Source: Bifidobacterium breve (GTDB lineage: Bacteria > Actinomycetota > Acidimicrobiia > Acidimicrobiales > Ilumatobacteraceae). Taken from it: a stretch of DNA of 21,274 bases. Positions 1 through 6,761 of this stretch are shown piece by piece (the first letter of the stretch is position 1; every line of letters starts with the position of its first letter). The DNA lies in the NCBI GenBank assembly GCA_945889575.1, contig CAMDBY010000004.1:1-21274 (forward strand). Direction: 5' to 3'. A model generated the notes under the pieces. That model was given only the letters and a program-made list of their open reading frames with translations. It searched no databases and was not told the DNA's origin. Position numbers and translations under genes: made by a program.

Positions 1-1071
1 CATCCGAGGATCTACAAAGTCAAACAAGAGGTCAGCCACAGTGCGCCGATCTACACCGCAGATAACCGGCTTCAGAACTGCATGTGGGATAACTGTTGAA
101 AAACAGAGTTGCGAACCCTTCGCAAACCATGAGCCGAACCCAAGTTTCTGGTACAAAGTTTCAACGGAAGCATGATTCAGAATATTTGCAAGGCTCACTG
201 CAGTTTCTTCCGAGCTACCTTCTGGGATATTTTCGGGATGCGTGAAAAATGGAAATCCGACGTGAGTACTTAGCGCCCTACCCCACTCCGTCCATTCGTT
301 GAAGAGTACATAACAACTGGCGGTGTTATCTCTAACGACATGCAGCAAATCGTCATCCGGAAAAGCCCAATATCGAAAATCCATTTTCTCAATATTCCGT
401 CGATGAGGATCTTCTCCGAACATCGGTGTGACGTTGAAGCTTTCTTCTACTTCCGAAAGTTCTGTGAACAAGGCCTCCCGTTCAACGTCTGAAACCCAGA
501 GCCCAGAGATGAAGTCCGGCTGAGTCGTATCCCATAACCGCTGAGCAACAAGATTGTTGTCACCTTTTTGCTTCACAGGCGAAGTAGTTAGGGCAGGTCG
601 ACACTTGTTATATCGAAGAAGGTCACTTCGGTGTGCAATTGCTTCCGCCTGTCCGCAGGCAGCTCGTGCGGAATACAACATGAGAGCAAGATCCCACCAG
701 AGAGCCAAGCCACAATACGTGACGAAACTGATGCTGTTGCTTTCAGCATCGTGCAGGAAGGTGCCTCCAGCAGACTTCTGATTCAGTGCGTTAACAAAGA
801 AAATCGCATCAGCCCGTTCTTCAAATCCTTCAAAGATTCGAACTGTAAAGCGTGCTTGGGTGTGGGGCGAGGTTGCTTTCAACTCAAAGGTTGCTTCAAG
901 AGTCTCGATAACCCATCTGATTGCACCAGGTGAATCCTCAATTAGATTTTCTCCGACTTCTAAACATTCAAGGACCGTTTCCCTAATCCGCGCCCATTCA
1001 TCGGGTGAGCCGATCGTCTCGCTCGCCCACATCGCGCTCGAGATTGGATCTCCTGGAATCTTTTCATCCAT
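1..1071 (-). CDS. Hypothetical protein, partial (3' end outside window), possibly YbjN-like
   Basis: An uninterrupted reading frame of 357 codons runs from an ATG at 1071 to the left edge, with no stop reached, so the C-terminus is missing. The start is supported by a strong Shine-Dalgarno AAGGGAG at 1078-1084, 6 nt upstream. The product starts MDEKIPGDPIS, looks soluble, and has no signal peptide or membrane segment that I can see. The stretch around residues 75-145, with FVNALN, GGTFLHD and a following hydrophobic helix rich in Trp and Ala, loosely resembles the YbjN / type III secretion chaperone-like fold, but this is weak. The second half has many aromatic and acidic residues and matches nothing I recognise. 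It uses AGA and AGG arginine codons that look scarcer in the neighbouring genes, a weak hint of different ancestry. It lies upstream of nothing on its strand inside the window, so operon context is unknown. Confidence 0.75.
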   Translation of the reverse strand, partial: MDEKIPGDPISSAMWASETIGSPDEWARIRETVLECLEVGENLIEDSPGAIRWVIETLEATFELKATSPHTQARFTVRIFEGFEERADAIFFVNALNQKSAGGTFLHDAESNSISFVTYCGLALWWDLALMLYSARAACGQAEAIAHRSDLLRYNKCRPALTTSPVKQKGDNNLVAQRLWDTTQPDFISGLWVSDVEREALFTELSEVEESFNVTPMFGEDPHRRNIEKMDFRYWAFPDDDLLHVVRDNTASCYVLFNEWTEWGRALSTHVGFPFFTHPENIPEGSSEETAVSLANILNHASVETLYQKLGFGSWFAKGSQLCFSTVIPHAVLKPVICGVDRRTVADLLFDFVDPRM

Positions 1072-1077
1072 CGTCTA

Positions 1078-1084
1078 CTCCCTT
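1078..1084 (-). promoter_or_regulatory. Shine-Dalgarno site of the left-edge gene
   Basis: AAGGGAG on the minus strand, 6 nt before the ATG at 1071. It fixes the start of the truncated left-edge gene, which otherwise has no recognisable homology to guide start choice. Confidence 0.6.
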
Positions 1085-1349
1085 ACTCTGCAATCTCCTG
1101 GGCGAATAACTCAGCTGTCTTGGTCAAATACAGACTAGGGCGCAGGTGTCACAGCAGTCGCCGCGGGTACACCGTTAAGCCAACAAACATCAGCTGCAAA
1201 GTCAGTACTAGTTGGTCTCTTTGAGCAACTCACGGCCCTGAGTTAGTGATGGTCGATACGGCCCCCACAACTGGGGTCCGGCCCACGCAGGCCATCAATC
1301 AGCTCATTCAGCAACAGTATGCGAAATAAGCCTATTTTTATTGATTATT

Positions 1350-2564
1350 TTACTCGATGCGCAAGCCGGAGATTGCACGAGCAATCACCAGCTGCTGAAT
1401 CTCTGAGGTGCCCTCAAAGATGGTGTGAATCTTGGCGTCACGGTGCCAGCGCTCGACTGGGTATTCGCGTGTGTAGCCGTAGCCACCAAGAATCTGAATG
1501 GCGTCTTCAGTAACACGCACTGCAGTTTCAGATGCTTTGTACTTACTCATTGAACCTTCAGCGTTCTTAAAGCCGCCATTCTTGCTGAGCCAAGATGCAC
1601 GCCAGATAAGGAGACGTGATGCATCAATTTCAGTAGCCATGTTGGCAAGTTTGAATGCAATGGCTTGGTTCATGATGATTGGCCTGCCGAAAGCAACACG
1701 CTCTTTGGCGTAATCAAGTGCGTATTCATACGCAGCGCGTGCAACACCAAGTGCTTGTGCACCCACTGCCGGACGAGTTGCTTCGAAAGTCTTCATTGCA
1801 GGCTGAGCACCAGCAGAGTGTCCGCCTTCGCGCGCACGTGCAATTTTTGCATCAAGCTTTTCTTTTCCACCAAGAAGACAACGACCAGGAACGCGAACAT
1901 CTTCAAGAACAACTTCTGAAGTGTGCGAAGCCTTAATACCGTGCTTCTTGTACTTCTGCCCCATTGACAAACCCTTAGTGTTTGGCGGGATCACGAATGA
2001 TGCTTGGCCACGACCTTTGAGTTCTGGATCAACTGCTGCAACAACAACGTGAATATTTGCAATGCCACCGTTAGTGATCCATGCCTTTGTTCCGTTGATT
2101 ACCCATTCATCTGTTGCTTCGTCGTAGACGGCGCGCGTGCGCAATGAAGAGACGTCAGAGCCTGCATCTGGTTCAGAAACACAGAACGCACCGAGCTTCA
2201 CATCGTCTGGTGTGCCGTAACACTGTGGCACCCACTCCATCATTTGCTCTGGTGTTCCGTTGCCTGAAATTCCTGCAGCTGCAAGACCAGAACCCATGAT
2301 TGCCATGCCGAGACCAGCATCGCCCCAGAACATTTCTTCAATAGCAACTGGCATGGTGAGCCCAGTTGGATCTGACATTGCGCTCATAAGGAAATCAAGA
2401 CCGTACAAACCGTTCTTTGCGGCTTCTTGCACGATTGGCCATGGGAACTCTTCACGCTCATCCCATTCGTGCGCGTTTGGGCGCATTACGTCAACAGCGA
2501 ACTGGTGAATCCAGTCTTTGATCTGGAGTTGGTCTTCATTGAGGGAGAGGGAGAAATCAGCCAT
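1350..2564 (-). CDS. Acyl-CoA dehydrogenase
   Basis: A 404-residue FAD-dependent acyl-CoA dehydrogenase that would catalyse alpha,beta-dehydrogenation of an acyl-CoA thioester, passing electrons to ETF. The layout is the usual one: an N-terminal helical domain (about 1-120), a middle beta domain with SEPDAGSD and the WITNGG motif, and a C-terminal helical domain. The C-terminal signature GGYGYTREYPVERWHRDAK is followed by IFEGTSEIQ, whose Glu384 corresponds to the catalytic base of the short- and medium-chain family. Length is typical. Substrate cannot be read from sequence: branched-chain amino acid or fatty acid breakdown are both possible. The ATG at 2564 lies 6 nt after a TAAGTT -10 box, so the mRNA may be leaderless. 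A 14-bp palindrome next to that box suggests a dedicated repressor. The gene stands alone, divergent from the coiled-coil gene on its right. Confidence 0.95.
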   Translation of the reverse strand: MADFSLSLNEDQLQIKDWIHQFAVDVMRPNAHEWDEREEFPWPIVQEAAKNGLYGLDFLMSAMSDPTGLTMPVAIEEMFWGDAGLGMAIMGSGLAAAGISGNGTPEQMMEWVPQCYGTPDDVKLGAFCVSEPDAGSDVSSLRTRAVYDEATDEWVINGTKAWITNGGIANIHVVVAAVDPELKGRGQASFVIPPNTKGLSMGQKYKKHGIKASHTSEVVLEDVRVPGRCLLGGKEKLDAKIARAREGGHSAGAQPAMKTFEATRPAVGAQALGVARAAYEYALDYAKERVAFGRPIIMNQAIAFKLANMATEIDASRLLIWRASWLSKNGGFKNAEGSMSKYKASETAVRVTEDAIQILGGYGYTREYPVERWHRDAKIHTIFEGTSEIQQLVIARAISGLRIE

Positions 2565-2570
2565 GGCTCT

Positions 2571-2601
2571 AACTTACCCGCGGGTAACACCCCTGCGTCA
2601 A
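2571..2601 (-). promoter_or_regulatory. Promoter of the acyl-CoA dehydrogenase gene
   Basis: On the minus strand, TTGACG (2601-2596) resembles a -35 box and TAAGTT (2576-2571) a -10 box, with a slightly long 19-bp spacer. The -10 box ends 6 nt before the ATG at 2564, the distance expected for a leaderless transcript. No Shine-Dalgarno is visible before this ATG. Confidence 0.5.
2574..2587. promoter_or_regulatory. Perfect 14-bp palindromic operator TTACCCGCGGGTAA
   Basis: TTACCCG followed directly by its exact reverse complement CGGGTAA. It overlaps the -10 box and fills part of the promoter spacer, where a bound dimer would block RNA polymerase. Size and symmetry fit TetR-type regulators, which often control acyl-CoA dehydrogenase genes in actinobacteria (known for the family). 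The identity of the regulator here is inference, and no regulator gene is in the window. Confidence 0.55.
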
Positions 2602-2674
2602 ATAATCAGGTGCGTTCTAAAACCCACTGCCAATGGTGCTTACCGGGGGCACACATCGTTTGCAGATACCAACT

Positions 2675-2681
2675 AAGGGGG
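2675..2681 (+). promoter_or_regulatory. Shine-Dalgarno site supporting a TTG start
   Basis: AAGGGGG 5 nt before the TTG at 2687. The in-frame ATG at 2633 has no such site, so this element argues for the downstream TTG start. Confidence 0.55.
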
Positions 2682-2686
2682 CTACT

Positions 2687-3124
2687 TTGGCTTTTACAGA
2701 ACAAAACAAGCGGCGGCTACATGCTCGCCTTTGTGAAGTCATTGGCACTGAGGAGGCTGACATTCTTATGGAGCAGCTACCGCCAATCACTTGGACCGAA
2801 TTCGCAACGAAACGAGACCTCGACGAACTGCGCGTCGCAACCAAGCACGACATTGAGTTCAGCGCGATCGCTACTCGTACCGAACTTGAACAAGTGATTA
2901 CGAAAACACGAACTGATCTAGAGCAATTGATTTTTCAGACGCGAACTGATCTTGAGAAATCAATCATGGAAGTGAAACACTCGGTTGAGACCACCAAGCT
3001 TGAGCTCACTGCCACGATGGAACGCGGGTTTCGCAATCAAAGCTGGAAGATGTTCACCGCGATCATGTCGTCACAACTTGTGACAGTCGGCCTTCTTGGG
3101 CTGATGATTAATTCGCTGCGATAG
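2687..3124 (+). CDS. Small membrane-anchored coiled-coil protein with 11-residue repeats
   Basis: I chose the TTG at 2687 (145 aa) because a strong AAGGGGG lies 5 nt upstream. An ATG at 2633 would add 18 residues with no ribosome site. The short N-terminal part (LMEQLPPITWTEFATK) resembles bacterial DUF1640/coiled-coil proteins. Residues about 40-116 then consist of seven consecutive 11-residue units of pattern xT(K/R)xDLExxI, for example KTRTDLEQLIF and QTRTDLEKSIM. This is a hendecad register expected to form a long coiled coil. A single hydrophobic segment at about 120-144 ends the protein, so it is probably a tail-anchored membrane protein with the coil in the cytoplasm. Function is unknown. 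It is divergent from the acyl-CoA dehydrogenase and convergent with phnE; there is no sign that it belongs to the phosphonate locus. Confidence 0.8.
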   Translation: MAFTEQNKRRLHARLCEVIGTEEADILMEQLPPITWTEFATKRDLDELRVATKHDIEFSAIATRTELEQVITKTRTDLEQLIFQTRTDLEKSIMEVKHSVETTKLELTATMERGFRNQSWKMFTAIMSSQLVTVGLLGLMINSLR

Positions 3125-3134
3125 CGCAGCGAAT
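3111..3134. terminator. Bidirectional hairpin between convergent genes
   Basis: ATTCGCTGCG (3111-3120) and CGCAGCGAAT (3125-3134) form a perfect 10-bp stem around an ATAG loop. The loop contains the TAG stop (3122-3124) of the coiled-coil gene, and the right arm ends 1 nt before the phnE stop. There is no long T tract, so it would be a U-tract-poor terminator or an mRNA end-stabilising hairpin. Position between two converging genes favours termination for both strands. Confidence 0.6.
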
Positions 3135-3135
3135 G

Positions 3136-4815
3136 TCATCGCAGAAGTTGACGAACCCAGTTGCCGATTAATTCGATTGCAAGAACAATTCCAAAGATTG
3201 CCATCACGATGGCGCCAGTGGTTTGAAATTCTAGAACTCTCATCGAGTTCAACAGCAGGAATCCGATTCCCCCGCCACCAACGATGCCGAGCACTGTGGA
3301 TGACCGAAGGTTCACGTCCAAGATGTAGAGAAAGTGACCGGTAAACGCAGGCATGAATTGCGGTACAACCGAGGCAAAGAACTCTTGAATCTTCCCTGCC
3401 CCGACGGCAAGCACAGCTTCACGTGGTGCGGCATCTACTTCTTCTAATGCTTCAGCAAAAAGCTTGGCAGAAAAGCTCGCAGTCACCACCGTGAGCGCCA
3501 AAGTTCCCGGAACAGGACCAAGTCCCATGGCACTTACGAAGATGACTGCGATGATTAATTCTGGGATTCCGCGGAATGCCAACATCACTAACCGAGTAAC
3601 AGTAGAGAGAATTCTCTTGGTCATGATGTTGCGTGCGGCTAACAGACTAAGAGGTACTGCGATGAGCAATCCGAGTCCCGTAGCGATGACAGCAATAACT
3701 ACCGATTCCACAATTCCTGTGACCATCTCAGAACGGACAGTTGTGAAGTCAGGTGGGAACAGATCACCAAACACAGTGATGATCTGAGGCATGAGGGGAA
3801 CAGTGCGCGCCCAGTCGATATCTATTGTCAAAACCGCAACTGCGAGCGCCAGCAAGAAGCCAAAGATGGTGGCAGTACTAAACATACGATCCCACGTCCA
3901 CGGTGGACTGAGAGCACGTGTTTCAAATGATTTCCTATTGACGCGAGTATCGCGAGCAATAATTCTTTGCGAGAACCAACCATGGCGAGATGACTGCGCC
4001 ATGGCTGCCGCTTCACCCAAGATTGAACTACGAATCCGAACAGAAAGTAGCTCGACAGCAGTCACAACAACAAAGATGATGGCCACTGCGCCAAGTGCTG
4101 ATTCATAGTCGAGAGAGCGCAACGAGGTCTGAATGAGAACACCAATACCTCCCGCACCTACCAAGCCAAGCACAGTAGATGCGCGAATGTTTATTTCCAA
4201 ACGAAAGAGCGCAGTAGCGATCATTGATGGCATAGCTTGCGGAAGAATTGATGCACGTGTTGTCTGGCGACGAGTAGCGCCTACAGAAATTGTCGCTTCT
4301 CGTGGAGCTTCTGCGGCTTGCTCAATTGCATCAGCAAACAACTTGCCCACCATTCCAACTGAGTGAATCGCAAGAGCCAGCACACCCGGCAACGGGCCGA
4401 TACTAAGTGCAGATACAAATACTGCACCGAGTACTAGATCTGGGACTGCACGAGTGAGAGATATGACTGTTCGACAGATATATCGAACAGTGGGGTGAGG
4501 TGATGTATTTCTTGCTGCACCAAGTGCCAAAGGAAAGCTAAGAACTATCGCCCCAGCTGTTCCCATAACGGCCATCCATACCGTTTCTATGGTGGCATCA
4601 ACGATGTTCGAGAGATTTGAGAAATCAGGCGGAACCATACGCTTCACGAGGCGACCAACGTCCCCGAAGCTGCTGGTGATTCCACTGAAACTCATTCCAA
4701 GAAAAATCCATGACCATACGAATGCAACTAGGCATGCAACCGCAAAGACGAACAGCTGCACCTGTGTCGCTGTAATTGGCGGCGACAGACGCTCTCTAGT
4801 GGCTGAAGGACTCAT
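3136..4815 (-). CDS. phnE: Phosphonate ABC transporter permease, fused double PhnE
   Basis: A 559-residue protein that is two PhnE permeases joined head to tail, about twice the usual PhnE length of about 260-290. Each half repeats the same plan: a leading hydrophobic helix, a VPPDF / FPPDF segment, several membrane helices, and a BPD_transp-type cytoplasmic EAA loop. The loops are at about 165-196 (EAPREATISVGATRRQ) and 457-489 (AAPREAVLAVGAGKIQ). Both halves end with NIRASTVLGLVGAGGIG or NLRSSTVLGIVGGGGIG. A polar linker of about 45 residues (262-306) joins them. The protein would form the whole membrane channel for phosphonate uptake, with PhnC as ATPase and PhnD as binding protein. Its ATG overlaps the phnC stop by 4 nt (ATGA), implying translational coupling. 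It is last in the leftward operon. Confidence 0.93.
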   Translation of the reverse strand: MSPSATRERLSPPITATQVQLFVFAVACLVAFVWSWIFLGMSFSGITSSFGDVGRLVKRMVPPDFSNLSNIVDATIETVWMAVMGTAGAIVLSFPLALGAARNTSPHPTVRYICRTVISLTRAVPDLVLGAVFVSALSIGPLPGVLALAIHSVGMVGKLFADAIEQAAEAPREATISVGATRRQTTRASILPQAMPSMIATALFRLEINIRASTVLGLVGAGGIGVLIQTSLRSLDYESALGAVAIIFVVVTAVELLSVRIRSSILGEAAAMAQSSRHGWFSQRIIARDTRVNRKSFETRALSPPWTWDRMFSTATIFGFLLALAVAVLTIDIDWARTVPLMPQIITVFGDLFPPDFTTVRSEMVTGIVESVVIAVIATGLGLLIAVPLSLLAARNIMTKRILSTVTRLVMLAFRGIPELIIAVIFVSAMGLGPVPGTLALTVVTASFSAKLFAEALEEVDAAPREAVLAVGAGKIQEFFASVVPQFMPAFTGHFLYILDVNLRSSTVLGIVGGGGIGFLLLNSMRVLEFQTTGAIVMAIFGIVLAIELIGNWVRQLLR

Positions 4816-5627
4816 GCACTTTGCAATACAGCATCATCGAACTGCATGGGCGTTCCAGTTGCACGGTACACCTCCATCACTTGTTCTTGGCTCAATTGTA
4901 CATTCATCTGATCAAGTACCACTTGTCCGGCACGAAGACCCACAATGCGGTCTGACCAACCGAGTGCAAGCTCAACTTGGTGCAAGGTGCAGATCACGGT
5001 CATGCCGTCTTCACGAGCAATACGCAAAATCAAATCAAGTACTTGATTCGCCGACTCTGGGTCGAGGGAAGCTACCGGCTCATCAGCTAGAAGAACAGAC
5101 GGCTCTTGCATCAAGCTTCTCGCGATTGCCACACGTTGCATTTGCCCACCAGAGAGTGTGTCTGCGCGCTGGAAAGCTTGTTCCGAAAGTCCGACTCGCT
5201 CTAATTGCTCAAGGGCTTTGCGGCGAAGCGCAACAGGGTACGAACGCACTCCGAGGCGAGGGCCGCGAAGACTACCGAGAGAACCAACCAAAACATTCTC
5301 CATGCAGGTTGCTCGACCGACAAGGCCGAACTGTTGAAAAACAAAACCAATGTGATGACGCAATTTACGGAGGGATTTTCCGTTTGCTGTTGATACATCT
5401 GTTCCTTGAACCACAACCTTGCCGTCTGTAGGAGCGTGAAGTCCGTTCAACATGCGTAACAATGTGGATTTTCCTGAACCGGATAATCCAATAAGAGCAA
5501 GTACTTGTCCACGGGGAACTTCGAGCGACACATTGTCCAGAGCGAGAGTTCCGTTCGGGAAACGCTTTGACAGTGACGTGACCTTCACGGCCACGTCACT
5601 GTCTGCGACAGTATTAATTACTTGCAC
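4812..5627 (-). CDS. phnC: Phosphonate ABC transporter ATP-binding protein PhnC
   Basis: A 271-residue ABC ATPase that would power phosphonate import through PhnE. Visible motifs are Walker A GLSGSGKST (47-55), the Q-loop in VFQQFGLVGR, the signature LSGGQMQRVAIARSL, Walker B LLADEPVASLD and an H-loop in ICTLHQ. The VFQQFGLVGR stretch and the CTLHQVELA sequence are characteristic of PhnC. Length is typical. The start is a GTG at 5627 lying inside the end of phnD, a 10-nt overlap (GTGCAAGTAA), with no clear Shine-Dalgarno, so translation is probably coupled to phnD. It overlaps phnE by 4 nt downstream. Confidence 0.95.
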   Translation of the reverse strand: MQVINTVADSDVAVKVTSLSKRFPNGTLALDNVSLEVPRGQVLALIGLSGSGKSTLLRMLNGLHAPTDGKVVVQGTDVSTANGKSLRKLRHHIGFVFQQFGLVGRATCMENVLVGSLGSLRGPRLGVRSYPVALRRKALEQLERVGLSEQAFQRADTLSGGQMQRVAIARSLMQEPSVLLADEPVASLDPESANQVLDLILRIAREDGMTVICTLHQVELALGWSDRIVGLRAGQVVLDQMNVQLSQEQVMEVYRATGTPMQFDDAVLQSA

Positions 5628-6721
5628 TTGGTTGACTTAGTTGATTCGCACACTGCGCGAACACCGTCATAGTACGAGTCAGTTGTTTTGATGAAGCCCC
5701 ATGATGAGTCTTCAATGATTTGGCAAGTTGCCTCAGTGGCGCAACGACCGTCCTTGACCATGGCAGTCTTATTTGCCTTGTTCAACACAATGTTGCGACC
5801 CGCATCTACCAATGACTGCGGCATGTTCAATCGAACTGCAATTGGTGAACCGGCGATCAAGCCAGATTTCCAAACAACTTTGATGTCACTTGCACCAACA
5901 CCAGAAACTTTTCCTGCAGGAACATCCTTGTCAAGAATGTCATCGTAAGCAAAGCCAACGTCACATGTTCCTTTGTTAATTGCTTGGACTGCCTGCGGGT
6001 GACCACCGGCGTACTGAGTTGTTTCCTTTGCTGGATCAATACCAGCTGCAAGAAGCCCTGCTGTTGGGTACAAAGCACCCGAGGTTGAGGCTGGGTCAAC
6101 GAAACAGATTCGCTTGCCCTTGAAGTCTGCAATTGTTGTAACTGCCGTGTTAGTTGCCTTGGTAACGCCGTATGCACGGTATCCAGGTACACCTGTAGCT
6201 GTAGAAACCGCAACACCTGCTGGCTCGATCTTTGCGCCGTTCAATTTTGCAATGACGTAGGAGAATGGTCCGTAGAACGCCAGGTCAACCTTGTTTGCAA
6301 TTTGCGCTTCGATGATTCCGGCGTAGTCCGTGGCCGAGTAGAACTCAACGGGGATTCCCAGCTCATCTTGGAATAACTTCACCAAACCTTGGTACTTCAA
6401 GGTCATTGCTGAAGCATTTTCAGAAGGAACTGCACCAATTACAAACTTCTTTGGCCACTGTGATTTATCTACTTTCACAGGAATGGTGGTTGCAGTTGTT
6501 GTGGCAACTTTTGTCCATGTGTACTTCTTATTCTTGTAGGTGCAACGCACGCTTGTTGCACCTACTTTTGAAGTTTTTCCGTATTGGGCCTTGGTGCACT
6601 TTTCACCAACTTTTGCGTCAATTTTGGCTTGAACGCCAGAACCAGAGCTGATTGCCATTACGGCTGTTAATACTGCTGTCACGGCCGCAATGCGTCGTAA
6701 CGTTTTCTTTGCTGAATACAT
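5618..6721 (-). CDS. phnD: Phosphonate ABC transporter substrate-binding protein PhnD
   Basis: A 367-residue secreted phosphonate-binding protein. A signal peptide (residues 1 to about 32, basic start then VTAVLTAVMAI, likely cut after VQA) is followed by a short module with C42, C60 and W69 (GEKC... VRC... YTWTKV). Such a module is common on exported actinobacterial proteins and is not part of canonical PhnD. The binding core begins near residue 85 with the family hallmarks VPSENASAMTLKYQGL, YSATDYAGIIEAQIANKVD and AFYGPFSYV. There is no lipobox cysteine, which is unusual for a Gram-positive-type binding protein: retention at the surface may rely on the extra module. It starts 40 nt after the upstream beta-propeller gene and has a good Shine-Dalgarno, so the two are probably co-transcribed. 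Confidence 0.95.
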   Translation of the reverse strand: MYSAKKTLRRIAAVTAVLTAVMAISSGSGVQAKIDAKVGEKCTKAQYGKTSKVGATSVRCTYKNKKYTWTKVATTTATTIPVKVDKSQWPKKFVIGAVPSENASAMTLKYQGLVKLFQDELGIPVEFYSATDYAGIIEAQIANKVDLAFYGPFSYVIAKLNGAKIEPAGVAVSTATGVPGYRAYGVTKATNTAVTTIADFKGKRICFVDPASTSGALYPTAGLLAAGIDPAKETTQYAGGHPQAVQAINKGTCDVGFAYDDILDKDVPAGKVSGVGASDIKVVWKSGLIAGSPIAVRLNMPQSLVDAGRNIVLNKANKTAMVKDGRCATEATCQIIEDSSWGFIKTTDSYYDGVRAVCESTKSTKCK

Positions 6722-6729
6722 GGTTTATT

Positions 6730-6734
6730 TCCTT
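6730..6734 (-). promoter_or_regulatory. Shine-Dalgarno site of phnD
   Basis: AAGGA 8 nt before the phnD ATG. It contrasts with the absence of such a site at the first gene of the same operon, fitting a leaderless leader gene followed by internally initiated genes. Confidence 0.55.
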
Positions 6735-6761
6735 AAATTTTGTTTCGATTAGTTGGATTGA

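Noticed and set aside
554..1138. Three overlapping short plus-strand frames
   Set aside because: All are antisense to the longer minus-strand frame 1-1071, which has a good start and Shine-Dalgarno.
1263..1276. CCCCA-CAAC-TGGGG hairpin in the gap 1072-1349
   Set aside because: Only five base pairs and no T tract. Too weak to call a terminator; I see no tRNA or gene in this 278-bp gap.
1320..1341. AT-rich inverted repeat AAATA...TATTT after the acyl-CoA dehydrogenase
   Set aside because: Five A-T pairs only, and the T run is on the wrong strand for the gene it would terminate.
3464..4108. Two plus-strand open frames of about 105 codons antisense to phnE
   Set aside because: Thr/Met/Ala-rich mirror translations of a membrane protein; no ribosome site and no family match.
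4589..5431. 280-codon plus-strand open frame across phnC and phnE
   Set aside because: It lies antisense to genes with complete ABC transporter motifs, and its translation is low-complexity and unlike any protein family.
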